22,500 bases of DNA from Cristatella mucedo (taxonomy: Eukaryota; Bryozoa; Phylactolaemata; Cristatellidae), in assembly GCA_009760855.2 (NCBI GenBank), contig WPIO01000037.1, positions 3,375,001 to 3,397,500 of the forward strand, given 5' to 3'. The notes under the pieces are model-generated. The model saw nothing but the letters and a program-made list of their open reading frames with translations, was not told the DNA's origin and searched no databases. Made by a program: the position numbers and the translations under genes. Shown piece after piece: positions 10,152 through 20,770 of this stretch (the first letter of the stretch is position 1; every line of letters begins with the position of its first letter).

Positions 10152-10155
10152 TAAG
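10095..10155. repeat. (AT)n tract bounded by ATGCAT palindromes
   Basis: About 50 bases of AT are flanked by ATATGCATAT on the left and ATATGCATA on the right. The whole segment is close to a perfect palindrome. It lies about 410 bases beyond the GPATCH8-like polyadenylation signal. Confidence 0.95.
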
Positions 10156-10566
10156 ATATGGTCAAACCACATTGCTTTTCAGTAGATGACGATTCAGCAA
10201 ACTCCCACTACCTGAAAAGCCCCACCTCTGATTGTTCGGATAAGGACAACACTTAGGTAAGAGGGCCGGCAGCCAACGCTGCCACGATTACGCCACCAGT
10301 GGCTCTACTTATCAGCACTGGACAGCTAACAAAGCGATTGTTATTGCAGACACGGCTTCGGTAGTATGCGACATGTGCTGACAATAAAAATACCCACGCG
10401 CGTCTGGTATTGAGAGTGCATCTCTTGATTGCTGCCAACGTAACACTTCCTTCGTCGAATCTAACCACCACCCCCACTCAGGTTAAACCATGCTGCTGCA
10501 CCACAAGCTTGGTCCACATGTAATATCCTTTTTTGGAGCACAAGGTTTTGTTTATATTGAGTGGCA

Positions 10567-10572
10567 TTTATT
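10567..10572 (-). terminator. Polyadenylation signal AATAAA of the GPATCH8-like gene
   Basis: The plus strand TTTATT here reads AATAAA on the minus strand, within GCAAATAAATGCC. It lies about 185 bases beyond the TGA at 10757, a reasonable short 3' UTR. It is the only AATAAA I noticed on that strand between the stop and the next repeat. Confidence 0.55.
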
Positions 10573-10756
10573 TGCATCGACGACCGCACTAGGGGAAACA
10601 TCGTCGTGCAAAGAACCATCAAAAACATAAAATTAATAACAAAGGAGACTAGCGCTAAGTACTCCGAGAAGGAGACAGAGTAGAGTTATCGTGTTACATC
10701 GATGACCAGAAACTGATGATCAGACCTGAGCAATGGCAGATGCTGACGATAGGCCC

Positions 10757-12054
10757 TCACAGCCCCCTGGGTATACGCTGAAGCAGAATATGAGGAGTAC
10801 CCTGTATCATCACGAAAGGCTGTCCTCCGCCTGCCATTGCAGCACCCATCGGCAGGTGGACGAGCTGTGGACCAAGCTGCAGCATCTGAGAACCGGCTGG
10901 CCCCAGCGCCGGATGGGCTGGCCCCAGCAGATGCGACAAACCGCCAGCATGAGCCAGTGCCAAGCCCCCTGGTCCGGTGGCCGGGCCAAGCCCACCCATG
11001 TGAAAGCCGTGCAGTGGATGAGCACCGATCGGCATACCAGGCAGGCCTCCTCCTCCACCGAGGCCCGAGGCAGGCAGCAGACCTGGATGTCCAGCTAAAT
11101 GCAGAGGAAGCCCGCTGGCAGCTGCTGCATGCAGCTGCTGCTGCTGCTGCTGCGCATGAGCCACTGCCTGTGCGTGCGCTACCAGCTGCTGCTGCTGCTG
11201 CTGATGGTGCGCAGCAATCTGCGCGTGCATGGCGGCGGCAGCAGCTGCGGCTGGAGAAGGTCCGGCCAAGATCATGGGAGAGCCGGCCTGCAGCGGCAGG
11301 CCGGCCTGAGCGGGCGCACGCGAGGCGGCGGCTGCAGCCGCCGCCTGCTGGTGCAGCGCAGCAGCAGCAGCCGATGGACCGAAGAGGGCCACGGCTGACT
11401 GCGGTGACGCACGCCCACCGACGGGCGGCGGAAACGCAGCGGCCTTGCGATGTGACATGATCTGCTGTGCGTACGACTGCACGACGGCCTCGTGCGGAGC
11501 GGCGAGCTGCTGATCTGCGCCGCAGCCGTCCTCTGCGGCGGCGGCGCCGCCGAGCCGCCGCAGGGCGGCGTCGCGCATCCTCTGCTGCCGCTCGCGAAGC
11601 TCACGATACAGCTCGGCCTGCTCCTGCAGACCGCGGTACATCTCGGTCTGCTCGGGCGGCAGAAGCATCGCGGCAGGCGCAGCAGGCGACGTCGGTTGTC
11701 CCTGGTGGCGATGCTCTGACGGCCGCTGCTCGGCTACCACCAAGGCGGCTGGCTGCGGAGACTGGCGCGAGCCGGCGGCGGCTCTACGCTGCTGCAGCAG
11801 CTGAGTCGGCATCTCCGTCGGCAGCGGTATGTCCTCGCTCTGTCCTGCCGCCGAGTCCTCGCGCTCGCCAGGTCGCAGCGGTCCTATGAACGGCTGCTTG
11901 TCGCCTTTGCCGGCCGTGGCCGGCCGCCCCTGAGCGTCTGCTTCTGGCTGTACAGTAGTGGCATGTGCGTCTGCCGGCAGGTCGGCAGGCAGTGCCGGGC
12001 ATGCAGTGGCAGCAACACTTCCGCCGGCGCCACCAACCAGGCCATCGCCGTCGC
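10757..12054 (-). CDS. GPATCH8: GPATCH8-like protein, C-terminal coding exon
   Basis: This is the last coding exon: 431 residues and a TGA at 10757-10759. It starts after acceptor TATTTCTAG (AG at 12056-12055) in the phase needed to complete the Gly codon left by the previous exon, giving ...SRLP-G-DGDGLVGG. The open frame runs on to an ATG at 12142, but that ATG is inside the intron. PFIGPLRPGE (11893-11864) resembles the PLIGKLP region of human GPATCH8. LLPPEQTEMYRGLQEQ (from 11668) followed by SYAQQIMSHRKAAAFP resembles the vertebrate segment TPEEMEKYSKLQQ...KQVKAFP. The remainder is Ala/Gln/His/Gly/Pro-rich, with two six-Gln runs, and resembles the low-complexity His/Ala tail of vertebrate GPATCH8. 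The function of this tail is unknown; a disordered interaction region is inference. The CAG-type runs could vary in length between individuals. Confidence 0.78.
11120..11215 (-). repeat. Coding CAG repeat pair (poly-Gln/poly-Ala) in the GPATCH8-like C-terminus
   Basis: Two CTG-rich runs on the plus strand, at about 11130-11152 and 11188-11206, encode two stretches of six glutamines on the minus strand. They are separated by an Ala/His/Val spacer. The codons are mostly uninterrupted CAG, which favours slippage. Confidence 0.7.
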
Positions 12055-12853
12055 CTAGAAATAGGCGTAAGAGCGCGGGCTGGGAGCTAGGCCGACAAAG
12101 CAGAACGCAGCCGCGGATGGTCGGACTAAGCACGTCGCTCAAGCCAAGTCAGCCAGGGCGATCACCAACGATCGAGCATAATCCGTGGGGCAGCAGCTTG
12201 CAGCAATCAGCCAGGAGCAGCAATAAGTATCAGGGACCACTAAAAAGGTAAACAGTTGAAGCAGATGGATCGGCAATCGAATGTGGGGCCAGCCAGATTG
12301 GCACGAGTAGAGTGAAAAAGTAAAGGAACGGCCAGTTGACTAAACAGCCTCATTCATTACAGCAGCAGCAGAAAAGCATTGGCAGCCATCACCACCGCTT
12401 GCGGCGGGCAATAAAGAATTGCCTGCAGCAGCAGGACTCAAACCCGAGTCCTGGCGCGTGAACACGTGCCACATTACCCTGCTGCTTCTGAGCCAAAAAA
12501 GGGAGTGCAATAAATTAGGAGCAGGAAATGGCAGCGCTGAGAGCCCGGTGAATAGGAGCACACGGGCGGTGGTGGCCGCAATGCATCTACTGGCTAATGC
12601 GGGTACTGTCTATCGTGGCAGCTCACTACTACAACCAGGCAGCGCAGGCAGCAGCAGCCCCACCCACCCCGACGGGGTGGCATAGGTGACAGCTCAGGGT
12701 CATGCGCAGTACGCTGCCGAATCTTCTCATTCGCTCAGGACCTCGAACCAGTGCCAATGCAGCGCTAAAGCAAAACGGCAGATCAGCGCGGCTAGGTGGC
12801 AGCCAAGGGGGGAGGGAAGACCATTCATTCAGTCAGCCGAGAGGTAATATTAC
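12055..12853 (-). other. GPATCH8-like intron (799 bp) between the two coding exons
   Basis: The minus strand has donor G|GTAATA at 12853 and acceptor TTACGCCTATTTCTAG ending at 12055. Both flanking exons are phase 1 at the junction, so splicing keeps one frame. Without splicing, the upstream frame ends in TGA at 12825-12827. The intron carries a SINE-B copy at 12310-12495 in the same orientation as the gene. Confidence 0.75.
12310..12495 (-). mobile_element. SINE-B copy 5, inside the GPATCH8-like intron
   Basis: The minus strand reads GGTAATGTGGCACGTGTTCA, then CGCGCCAGGACTCGGGTTTG and AGTCCTGC (head and B-box), matching copy 2's GGTAAGGTGCTCCCTGTTCA and GTGGGTTCGAATCCTGC. The body contains TTCTTTATTGCC and GGTGGTGATGGCTGCC. 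The 3' end is AATGAATGAGGCTGTTTAG, TCAACTGGCCGTTCC and a T-rich run. Its orientation is the same as the host gene. Confidence 0.7.
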
Positions 12854-15800
12854 CAGGCAATCGACTCGAAAGGCTTGTTCCGCTGTCGCCTCTGCCACCG
12901 ACAGCTGGCTGGTCAAGCAAAGATGGCTGTTGCTGCTGCTTGGAAGCCCCGTTAGCAGCAGCCAACGCCGGGCTCCAGCCCGCAGGCAGAGCGGCTTGCT
13001 GCTGCTGCGCTGCTGTCGCGGGCTTTGCAGCACCGGGCGGCCGGTAGAGCGGCAGCTGCGGCCCCCGAGCAGCGCCGACACTGCCGGCAGGCCGCAGCTG
13101 TGTGCCGCCGGCAGCAGTCGGACGCTTTGCCGTAGTGGCCGCTGCCACAGGAGCGATCCTCTTCAAAGGCGGGGGCAGGCGAGAGGAGCCCAATGGAGCG
13201 ACGGCGGCAATCGTGCGAGACACCGATCGACGGCGGCGAAGTGACGACGACGACGATCGTCGTCGTCTGCCTTTGGCGCGGCTCCGGCTGCTGCGACTGC
13301 TACCCCCTGTCTCGCTGCTGCCCCAGCTGCTGCTGCTCGATCCGCGGCGATGCCCCCGACGACGGCGACGACGGGAGCTGCGACGGCCTCGCGACGCCGG
13401 GGAGCTCGATGATGACTCACTGCTGTAGGATCGGTCGGCCGACGAGCTGCGCGTCCTCCGGCGACGTCGCCGATGGCGCCTGCGACTTCGTCCGCTCGCT
13501 GAGCGCCGCGAGTCACTTTCGCTGCTGCTACCGAGGCTGCTGTCCGTGTCGGAGCTGCGGCGACGCGACAATCGCCGCCCGTGCCGCTTCTGCCGGCGCC
13601 TCCGCCTCGATCTCCGGCAGTCCGAGCGGCTCCCGCTGCCACTGCTCGAGCTCTTGCTCCGTCTCCGGCTGCTCGATCGGCTGCGGCGGCCACGGCTCGA
13701 ACGGACGCTGCTTTGCCGTCGGTGGCGCGACCTCGACCGAGCCGACTCGGACCTGTCGTGCGAGCCCGGAGCAGACGACGACGAGCTTCGCAGACTGCGA
13801 CGGCAAGTAGTCGTCGGCTGCGCAGCGCCCGACCGGCTGCGACCCTGCTGCGACGAGTGAGCGTCACTGGCTGGACTCCTGGAAACGGCCACGGTGACGG
13901 CGCCAGCCGCTGCAGCGTCAGTGCGCGACAGCACGTCCGCGGCGCGTGCTGAGGCCGAAGCGATGTGGCCGCCCAGCACGGTTGCGGTGCCGGCAGAGTG
14001 GCTTGCAGCAGCCGATGATGACGACTGTGGCGGCCCAGAAACGACACCTGACAACGACTCGCGAAGCTTCTGAGGCAGGCCTCGAGCGGCAGCCGCCGGG
14101 CTGACGGCGGCTGCAGCCACGATCGAGGCCGAATCGGCAGAGTGCATCTCGCCCAGCCGTCGGCCACTCCTGGATTCGTCGAGTATGGCAGCAAGCGTTG
14201 CCTTTCGCCTCTGCTCGCCCTCACTGTCGCTACTGCTCGAATCCCATCGCGAGACAACTGTGGGCTCCAGGACGGCTCTGTCCGTGGTGGCAGCTGCCCT
14301 GCCGCCATGTGCTGGCTTGAACGCAATCTTGATTTTCTTCAGCGGGATCTCTCCGCCGATGTCGTTCGACTGAGCTCCAGCGGCAGCTGGAGGCGCTGCA
14401 CAGCTTACGCTCGACGAAGCCTGTCCTCCCGACCGCTTGCGTGCCCTGGGCGCAGGATTGGCAGCTCCGGCGGCGGCCGCTGTCACCGGATAGGCAGCGA
14501 CTGAGGCGGAGCGATCGGCATCCGGAGCGGCCACGAGATTAACGGCTGCGCCCGACAGCAACGCTGACGGCGCTGCACCATTTGTCGAGAATGGCAACAT
14601 GGCGGCTTCACTCCCCGAGTGTGGGGTCTCGCGAGCGGTCACGGGTGAAAGGACTGCACTCTTCTGGCTGCCAGCCTTCTTCCTGACGCAGCCGTCGGCC
14701 GATGTCGGCCTTCGTGTACCTTCGGCCGGCTTGCCTGCGTCGCCGTCTTCTTTGCCACCTCCAGCAGACGCCCAGTCTCCATCGCAGCCTCCGGAGCAGC
14801 TCAAATGTGCCGTCTGCAGCTCGACAGCAGCCAACTGCGCCCGTGCAGCAGGGTCGGTGGCAAAGCCGGTCGTGTCAAGACCATGGTCGCCGGATGCCTG
14901 AATGGCAGCCACTGCCACTGCTGAGGTGGCAGCTGAGGTGATGGGACTTCGCGTGCAAGCCCCACCGTTCGGCCGACTGCTCTGCTGTTGCATCTCGGCA
15001 GTCTCGGCTTTGGAAGTCTCAGTCTTTGCCTTCCGCTTGTGCTTCTTTCGCTTCCAGTCATCGGTAAGGCAAGCGCCATTGGCTTCCTCAGCCGCAGCCG
15101 TCGCTCCCGTGGTCTGGGCGGAAGCGGCCGAGACAGCGGGGGTTGCTCGAGGATCGTTGGCTGCGATGGCTGCCGCTTCGTGCGACTTGGTCGGCAATGG
15201 CAACCTCTTCTGCCTGCGCTCCTTATCTTTCTTCTTCGTCTTCTTTTTCTTCTTCTTTTTGCTCTTTCTCTTTTTCCGCTGCCCATCCTCCAGGCACTTG
15301 CCGGCCTCTGCTTCCAGCAGGCCGTTGTCGGCGGTGGCGCCGCCACCACCGCCAGTAGCATCGGCATCCTTGCCTCGGCCCTCGGCTGCGGTGCCATCAT
15401 CGGTGCCCCTGCCACCGCCGGCGCTCTTTCTCTTCCAGCGGTACTGCCGGCGGTGACGGATGCCTCCAGCCTTGGCTTTTTTGCAAGCAAAAAATGCCTC
15501 CGATTCGCTCGACGCCTTCGAACCGTTGCAGGCCGTTGCTGTAGCCTCGAGTGAGGTCCGATCGACAGAGGTGCAGCAGATGGCGGTCGCTGCATCGCCG
15601 CTTGCACTTTCCAAGGCATCGATCACGAGGCCTTCGACGATGTCGCCCACGACAGCCTTCACATCGTCGCCGGCGAGATCGACGACGCCGACGACTGCGA
15701 CGCCGGCGGCTGGCACCGGCCGCCCGCGGCTGCTGGCGCTTGCCCGAAAGTCGAAGTGCAGGGGATTACAGCAGTGAGACACGCTCGGCCGAGCGACCGT

Positions 15801-15957
15801 GTAGCAGATCATGTCGAGAGGCCACTTAAGCACAGTGACCTCGTCCAGGCTGAGCACGTCAACGAAGCCGTCGGCCAATCTCGTTCCGGAGTTCTGCCCG
15901 GTCACGGCCAACGGGGCCTGGTCTCCTCCGACGGCCGAGCTGTGAGCGGGCATTTCA
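12854..15957 (-). CDS. GPATCH8: GPATCH8-like protein, large internal coding exon
   Basis: This exon is open for 1034 codons plus partial codons at both ends. It starts at a strong acceptor: the minus strand reads a pyrimidine-rich run ending TTTGGCAG just before 15957. The ATG at 15951-15953 is therefore probably an internal Met. Numbering from that Met: residues 34-69 carry VLKWPLDMICYT and CNPLHFDF, matching the signature I know from human GPATCH8 and ZNF804A/B (WPSELL.FT...CNPLYFDF). Residues 226-250 are a lysine-rich run, and 300-310 are a second basic run. Residues 536-580 include KIKIAFKP and an acidic serine cluster. Residues about 704-914 are an SR/RS domain (13845-13212). This order matches GPATCH8. 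The family is nuclear and linked to RNA processing; RNA binding through the RS domain is inference. The exon ends in phase 1 at donor CTG|GTAATA (12854/12853). The G-patch and C2H2 domains are not in this exon. The linker is unusually rich in Ala and Ser, partly reflecting high GC. Confidence 0.8.
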
Positions 15958-15975
15958 CTGCCAAAGAGAGAAAAT
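15958..15975 (-). promoter_or_regulatory. Splice acceptor of the large GPATCH8-like exon
   Basis: The minus strand reads TATTTTCTCTCTTTGGCAG and then TGAAATGCCC. A pyrimidine-rich run followed by CAG is a near-consensus 3' splice site. It leaves the last base of a split codon (phase 2) before GAA ATG, so the protein should continue into an upstream exon that I could not find in this window. Confidence 0.65.
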
Positions 15976-16317
15976 ACTGGCTACGAAGCAGAAAGACTGC
16001 TGCAGCCGGCGCCCACGGCGGAGGCTGCCTGGCCGAGCATGCTCGATTAAATGCAGCGGCGACAGCTGCTGAGGCGGCCATGGCCAGAGGAGGCAGCTGC
16101 GCAAGGGGCCTACTAGCAAGCAAGGCTATCTGACATGCAGCTACGTGTCCTACGCCCGGATGAGACGATGCATCAGTACACGTGTACGAGGCTGCCGATG
16201 GAACAGCAGGAGAGAGGCAGAGCTAGTCACGATCTCACGCACGAGCGACGACGCGTTGCAGGTGCTCTGGCCGATGAAATGACTGATCGGCGTGTCGATC
16301 GGTGGACCGAGAGTGCA

Positions 16318-16335
16318 ATGATGATGATGATGATG
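16318..16335. repeat. (ATG)n microsatellite
   Basis: Six ATG units precede GCCGCCGCCC. It lies in the GC-rich stretch upstream of the large GPATCH8-like exon. Confidence 0.85.
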
Positions 16336-16620
16336 CCGCCGCCCGTAGCCGCGGGACAGCAAAGGAGGCGGCGCGCGGCTGCGGCAGCAGGCACCCGGGG
16401 TCGTACGCGCGCGCACCCAGGGTGGGTCGTACGCAGCAGCATGACTGACGTGGTGAGAAACGCCAAGCAAATTAAAGAGCTCTCAACCGAGACACTGCCA
16501 AAGAAATTACCCCAAGCCCAGGTCGAAGGTCAATGTACAATACAAGCAATGCCAAATGTACTTACACGCCAAGCAAGTTACATAAACCTATACAACGAAA
16601 AGAAGCAGTCCATTCATTGT

Positions 16621-16652
16621 CAGCTGACCAGTGCAGCAGCTGACCAGTGCCG
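16621..16652. repeat. 16-bp tandem duplication
   Basis: CAGCTGACCAGTGCAG is followed directly by CAGCTGACCAGTGCCG, two copies differing at one position. No coding role is visible. Confidence 0.85.
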
Positions 16653-17365
16653 AGTGGGCAAACAAAAAACAAGCTGGGCTGGGCATCTCCGGACCAATGT
16701 CCAGTGGAGGGGGCAAGGCCACCTACCAGCAGAGGCTGAGCAGACTGCTGGCTTGACTCTCGCGGTCGGCACATGCTGCCACGGTCCCTGCTGCTGCAGC
16801 TCCTGAATCCAGCGGAGGTGTGGGATCTTCAGCCTATGGCGCATAATCGTGCATCATCTCGCAACAGCAAGCCGGCCCGTGCACCCTGTGGACCAATATC
16901 GGTGGCAAACCATCCAGCGTAGGGGTGCGCTGGCTGGTGGGCAGTGCCTAGGGGGCGGCGCCGCTGCCACTATCGCTAACCGTAAAGAGCTCGGTGGCGG
17001 CAGCAGGACCGAACGTGCTCCAATGTGGCTGGAGTGTGCTCGCGCATCGAGCAATGGCCATCGATTGAGCTGATTGATCGATCGATCAAGAGGATGCACG
17101 AGCAGATGCCAACTAATGACGGCAACCAATGAGCCGCTGCCGCCACCACAAAAGCTACAGGTTATCGCATCAACCAGTTGCATAAGCCCCACGCCTCCGT
17201 AGATCCAGCTAAACATCCAAGAGCCCCAGGGCGCCTTTACGACACACTGCTCGAACACAGCAGGGCACCCACGTCTGCCTTTGATCTGCCCAGTGGTGTC
17301 CTGGCAGTCATATATATTAAGGTGGCAAGAAAGGTGGTTGGATTGGGGCAGGCAGACCCAATAAT

Positions 17366-17432
17366 CATGACAATAATAATAAAACATTTGTAAAACTCTC
17401 AAAGAGAGCTACGTCTCTTTGCAGGCACCTTA
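17366..17432 (-). mobile_element. Diverged LINE/SINE 3' tail with (ATT)n end
   Basis: The minus strand reads AGGTGCCTGCAAAGAGA, a few loop bases, CTCTCTTTGAGAG, and then TTTTATTATTATTGTC. It aligns with the tail at 9052-9120, including the terminal ATT repeat. The outer GCGCC arm is mutated. I could not identify the element body upstream of it (17433 onward). Confidence 0.6.
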
Positions 17433-17894
17433 GATATTCTGGAAAGAGAGCGTGGCTAGAGTGAGCATCTATGAGTTGACTACGACCAGAGACTGAAAGG
17501 GTAATCCAAATGAACAAGCCCCGGCAGACAATCGAATGCTGTCGAGTAAACATCGCACAAAGCAGTTCAGAAGCTGGCAGCATCGATGCCCAGCCGAGAT
17601 CAGGCAGCCATTAAAGAACTAGGTTGGGCCTACTTCTTACCGACTAAGAAGTTCGGTGCAGCCATTTTACATCCTTCTGAGCTTGATAAGAAAAAATCTA
17701 TGCATCGTGTGAAGGTTCAGTGACCCCGACTAGGAAAATTGTAGCGTAAGTCCTACGACAGACACTGTCGGCCATATTGGTACGGTAGGTAAATACCGGT
17801 AGACACGAATGTATGCAAACGTCAAGTTGCCTTGCCTCTGCACTGCAGCTTCAGCCAGGCGAGCTGAAAGCACTATCCCCAAAGACATCATAAT

Positions 17895-18042
17895 TCATTT
17901 ATAATTCATTTTTTATATAGCGCCCCAAGAGAACCTAATCTCTATTCAGGCGCTTCACATATGCTTCGGGGCTCGAGCCCACGACCTCAGTCAGACCTTG
18001 GTCGGGGCGAGCACCTTAACCGCTAGACCAAACCTGCTCGGC
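17895..18042 (-). mobile_element. tRNA-derived SINE with LINE-type 3' tail (SINE-A)
   Basis: The minus strand reads TTTGGTCTAGCGGTTAAGGTGCTCG, an A-box-like tRNA head (18009-18027 on plus). About 35 bases later comes GTGGGCTCGAGCC, a B-box (17970-17982). Immediately after is the tail AGCGCC...AGAGA...TCTCT...GGCGCT (stems 17919-17924/17949-17954 and 17928-17932/17939-17943), ending in AT-rich repeats ATGAATTATAA. The head has no paired acceptor stem, so this is not a functional tRNA gene. It sits in probable GPATCH8-like intron sequence in the gene's sense orientation. Confidence 0.8.
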
Positions 18043-20713
18043 AGAAGTGACCATCGAATAACCACTCGTCACTTCGACATGAGGAGGAAACATGTGTAGT
18101 GGCAACAGCCAGCCCATGCATGCATGCTTAAGCCGTCTATTTTGGGTGCAGCTGTGCTGTTTATGCCAGCTCATCGCTCGTGAGCTCGAAGCATTAGCAC
18201 GCGCACAAGAGCAAGCAATCAAACAAAAACCAGGACCCAATAAAATGCTGCCCATAGAACCACTCCTGGCTACCAACAACAAACCACAATCACCAACTGG
18301 CAGATCCAACCGCACGATCGTAGCAGGATGGCTAGGATGAAAAAGTCGATAAAGCGTCGACGAAGGCAGCAAGATGAGCAGGCGGCTCACCTTCACCCGT
18401 GACTGCTCTGCAGTGGTCGAGTGTTCGGATTGTAGGTTTCTGCAGCACAGCACCTCCAGGTCTGCAAGAAAGCGCAAAGTATTTTCGGCTGATCGAGACC
18501 AAAGGCACTATTCGTGGGCCATCGAAGGAGACAGAAAAGTGAGCAGCAACAGCGCCCAGGATAACGCACAGCTGCCCCACCCACCCCTCGCGAGGAGGTG
18601 CCCAACTGACGAGGCACGCACACAAAAACGGGCAACAGCTGCAAAATGTGGCAGCCCGCGATGGGGGAGAGGGCGCTGCCAAAGCTGCAGTAAAAAGAGA
18701 AAACTGCACTGCTGCATCAGCAGCAGCCGGCCACTGCTGTGTTTCGAGTGATGACGCCAAGAGGGCAGCAAATATAGTCTACCACGAGTGATTGTTGCAG
18801 GTGCACGGTGCAGCCGTCTAAAGGCATACCTAAACGGTGCAGCTGCTCTTATCGACCGTGTTAGAAGCGTAGCCATACAGCGTGGCAAAACACGGTGAAA
18901 ATGCGAGCGCCACGCTTTGCACATCCGGTAGTGTACACCAGCAGTGAGAGAGGGAGAGAGAATGCCTGACGACATGCCGAGTGGCGGCCAAGCAGGCATG
19001 CACTCAGCTTTCATCTCGGAAACTAAGCTGAACCCAGGTAATCCAACGACATCTAATTCGTGCACAGCACTGACTTTAGGTGCACAAGCCTAGTCTTTCA
19101 GACGCAAAAAGCTCTATCTAGGGTAGTCAACACCTAATGCAGATCTGCGCCTGTTAAAGGGTGTGGGTTTAGCTCAACGTGGGCCAGGGGGAGCACGCGC
19201 CAAGTTATGATAAAATGGAGTGGCTGACTTAAGCTCGTGTTCGGCCTACTTCCATCAGATTGACTGTCAAACGATATGGCGAACATTAGACGCTGGCGCG
19301 CACACTGACACTGCAAATGCTAAACAGTGCAAAACAGCAAAATTGAGAAATTTCGAGGAAAACCTAGGATGCCAGTCAATAAGAATAGGCAGCTCCAGCT
19401 GCTCGTTTGTTTCAGTGAACGTATATTCGTCCTGCAGGACCAAATCTGAGTGACTATGATTTCATCAGAGGTGCGAGTGATGACTGAAGTGATGCAGCCG
19501 ATGCCGCCGATGAGGGTGAGATCTTGTCGGTGGCTCAGCGTGTTGCCAGCGACAGGGGCCAAATGTCCCTACATTGCCAGCCGAAGCCAGCAGTGGCTGT
19601 GGTGGTGGCGGAAGAGTGCCGAGGGAAACACACGCAAAAGCCAGCCACTACGGTGCTGCAGGTGCTCACAGCTCAGCTGCAGCATTGCAGAGACTTGCAT
19701 CAAGCAGGGCGGCAGGGTTTTTTCAATCGTCGATTTCAGGCGGCGCGTCTAACAGTCAGTTGTGCACTCATTCGTCGCCGCGTGGCCATCGGTTCGCCCG
19801 ATAGGCTGCTGTACAGAGGACACAAGCCGCGGTGGCGGCTGACGAAACCGCTCCATCGTGCGCCGCAGACCTTCCCTGCAGACATGTGGGGGGTCAGGAG
19901 GCAGAGCAGGTGTGCAGCGACTGTCTAGCAAAGCAGGAATCGCACGGGGTAGGAGAAGTGCCGTAGCAGCTTCAATAAAAAAAAAGAAGGGGGGAGAAAG
20001 GAAAACTAACTACACCCGACTTGGCTTGGCACCCGAGCACTCGAAAGCTGCGCCTAATGGTGTCAGAGAACCGGCAAGAACCAGGGGTAAGAGCAAACCG
20101 ACGGGTGGCTGGCGGGTGCCGGCCGATCGACCTTCTGTCTGACGCAGGCAAAAGCAGGAGCGCTCCGGCAGCTGTGCTGTGGCGGCCCGGCAGCAGACAG
20201 TGGCATGCCGCGAAGGGCACCAGGAGTTAGTGACAGTGCATGCAGCCAATCACATACACATTAGGCAGCGGAGGCAGCGGCAGCACCCGGGCACAGTCGG
20301 CATTAGAGACATGCAGCCAGCAGCGGACACAACTGCCTGCGAGCGAGCGGGTGGGACCACAAATACCTTAAGAAACGCGCTGCAAACAAGAAGGATAAGC
20401 AAATGTTCATCACCATCGTGGCAAGACTGCCGCCAGGCGACGAGCGCCACACGCGCCGCGAGCCTCTGTCTGCAGCCAGCCAGTTTGATCATGAGCAGCC
20501 GGATGCAAGAACACAGCCAAACGCCCGTGGACAGCAAAAAACCGTCACTCAGAAATAAAGCTCCTAGCCTATGGCTGCTCAAAGGATGCTCGGGGCGTCG
20601 GCCGACCTCGAATTTCTACTACCCATCTCCTTATCATGTGGGTTTTTCGGCAATCTATTGTCATTTAGTGTGCAGAGAGTGCAAGCATTTCTGGATTCGA
20701 CCGAAGGGCATGC

Positions 20714-20770
20714 GTATTATATATATATATATATATTATATATATATAGTATATATTATATATATATTAT
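20714..20770. repeat. Interrupted (AT)n tract
   Basis: Alternating AT sequence is interrupted by TTAT and AGT units. It is simple sequence with no sign of coding. Confidence 0.9.

Larger units (their letters stand above)
15976..17365 (-). other. Probable intron of the GPATCH8-like gene, nearest part
   Basis: GC-rich at 15980-16440, then ordinary composition. No frame resembles the G-patch or C2H2 domains expected upstream. That this is intron follows from the acceptor at 15958 and is inference. Confidence 0.45.

Noticed and set aside
12055-12142. ATG at 12142 as the start of a separate Gln/Ala-rich gene
   Set aside because: A good acceptor at 12055 joins the frame to the upstream exon in phase, and both halves match GPATCH8 in order.
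13193-13810. 205-codon plus-strand frame
   Set aside because: Antisense shadow of the SR domain coding sequence.
13163-14326. 387-codon minus-strand frame overlapping the SR region
   Set aside because: Shadow frame of the GPATCH8-like exon; Arg/Ala-rich sequence arises from the same Ser/Arg codons shifted by one.
14801-15619. 272-codon minus-strand frame
   Set aside because: Overlaps the GPATCH8-like exon in another frame; the main frame carries the family signature.
18074-18100. Possible small exon with FLLM resembling the GPATCH8 PFLLFM segment
   Set aside because: Four residues only, with no flanking similarity or clear splice sites.
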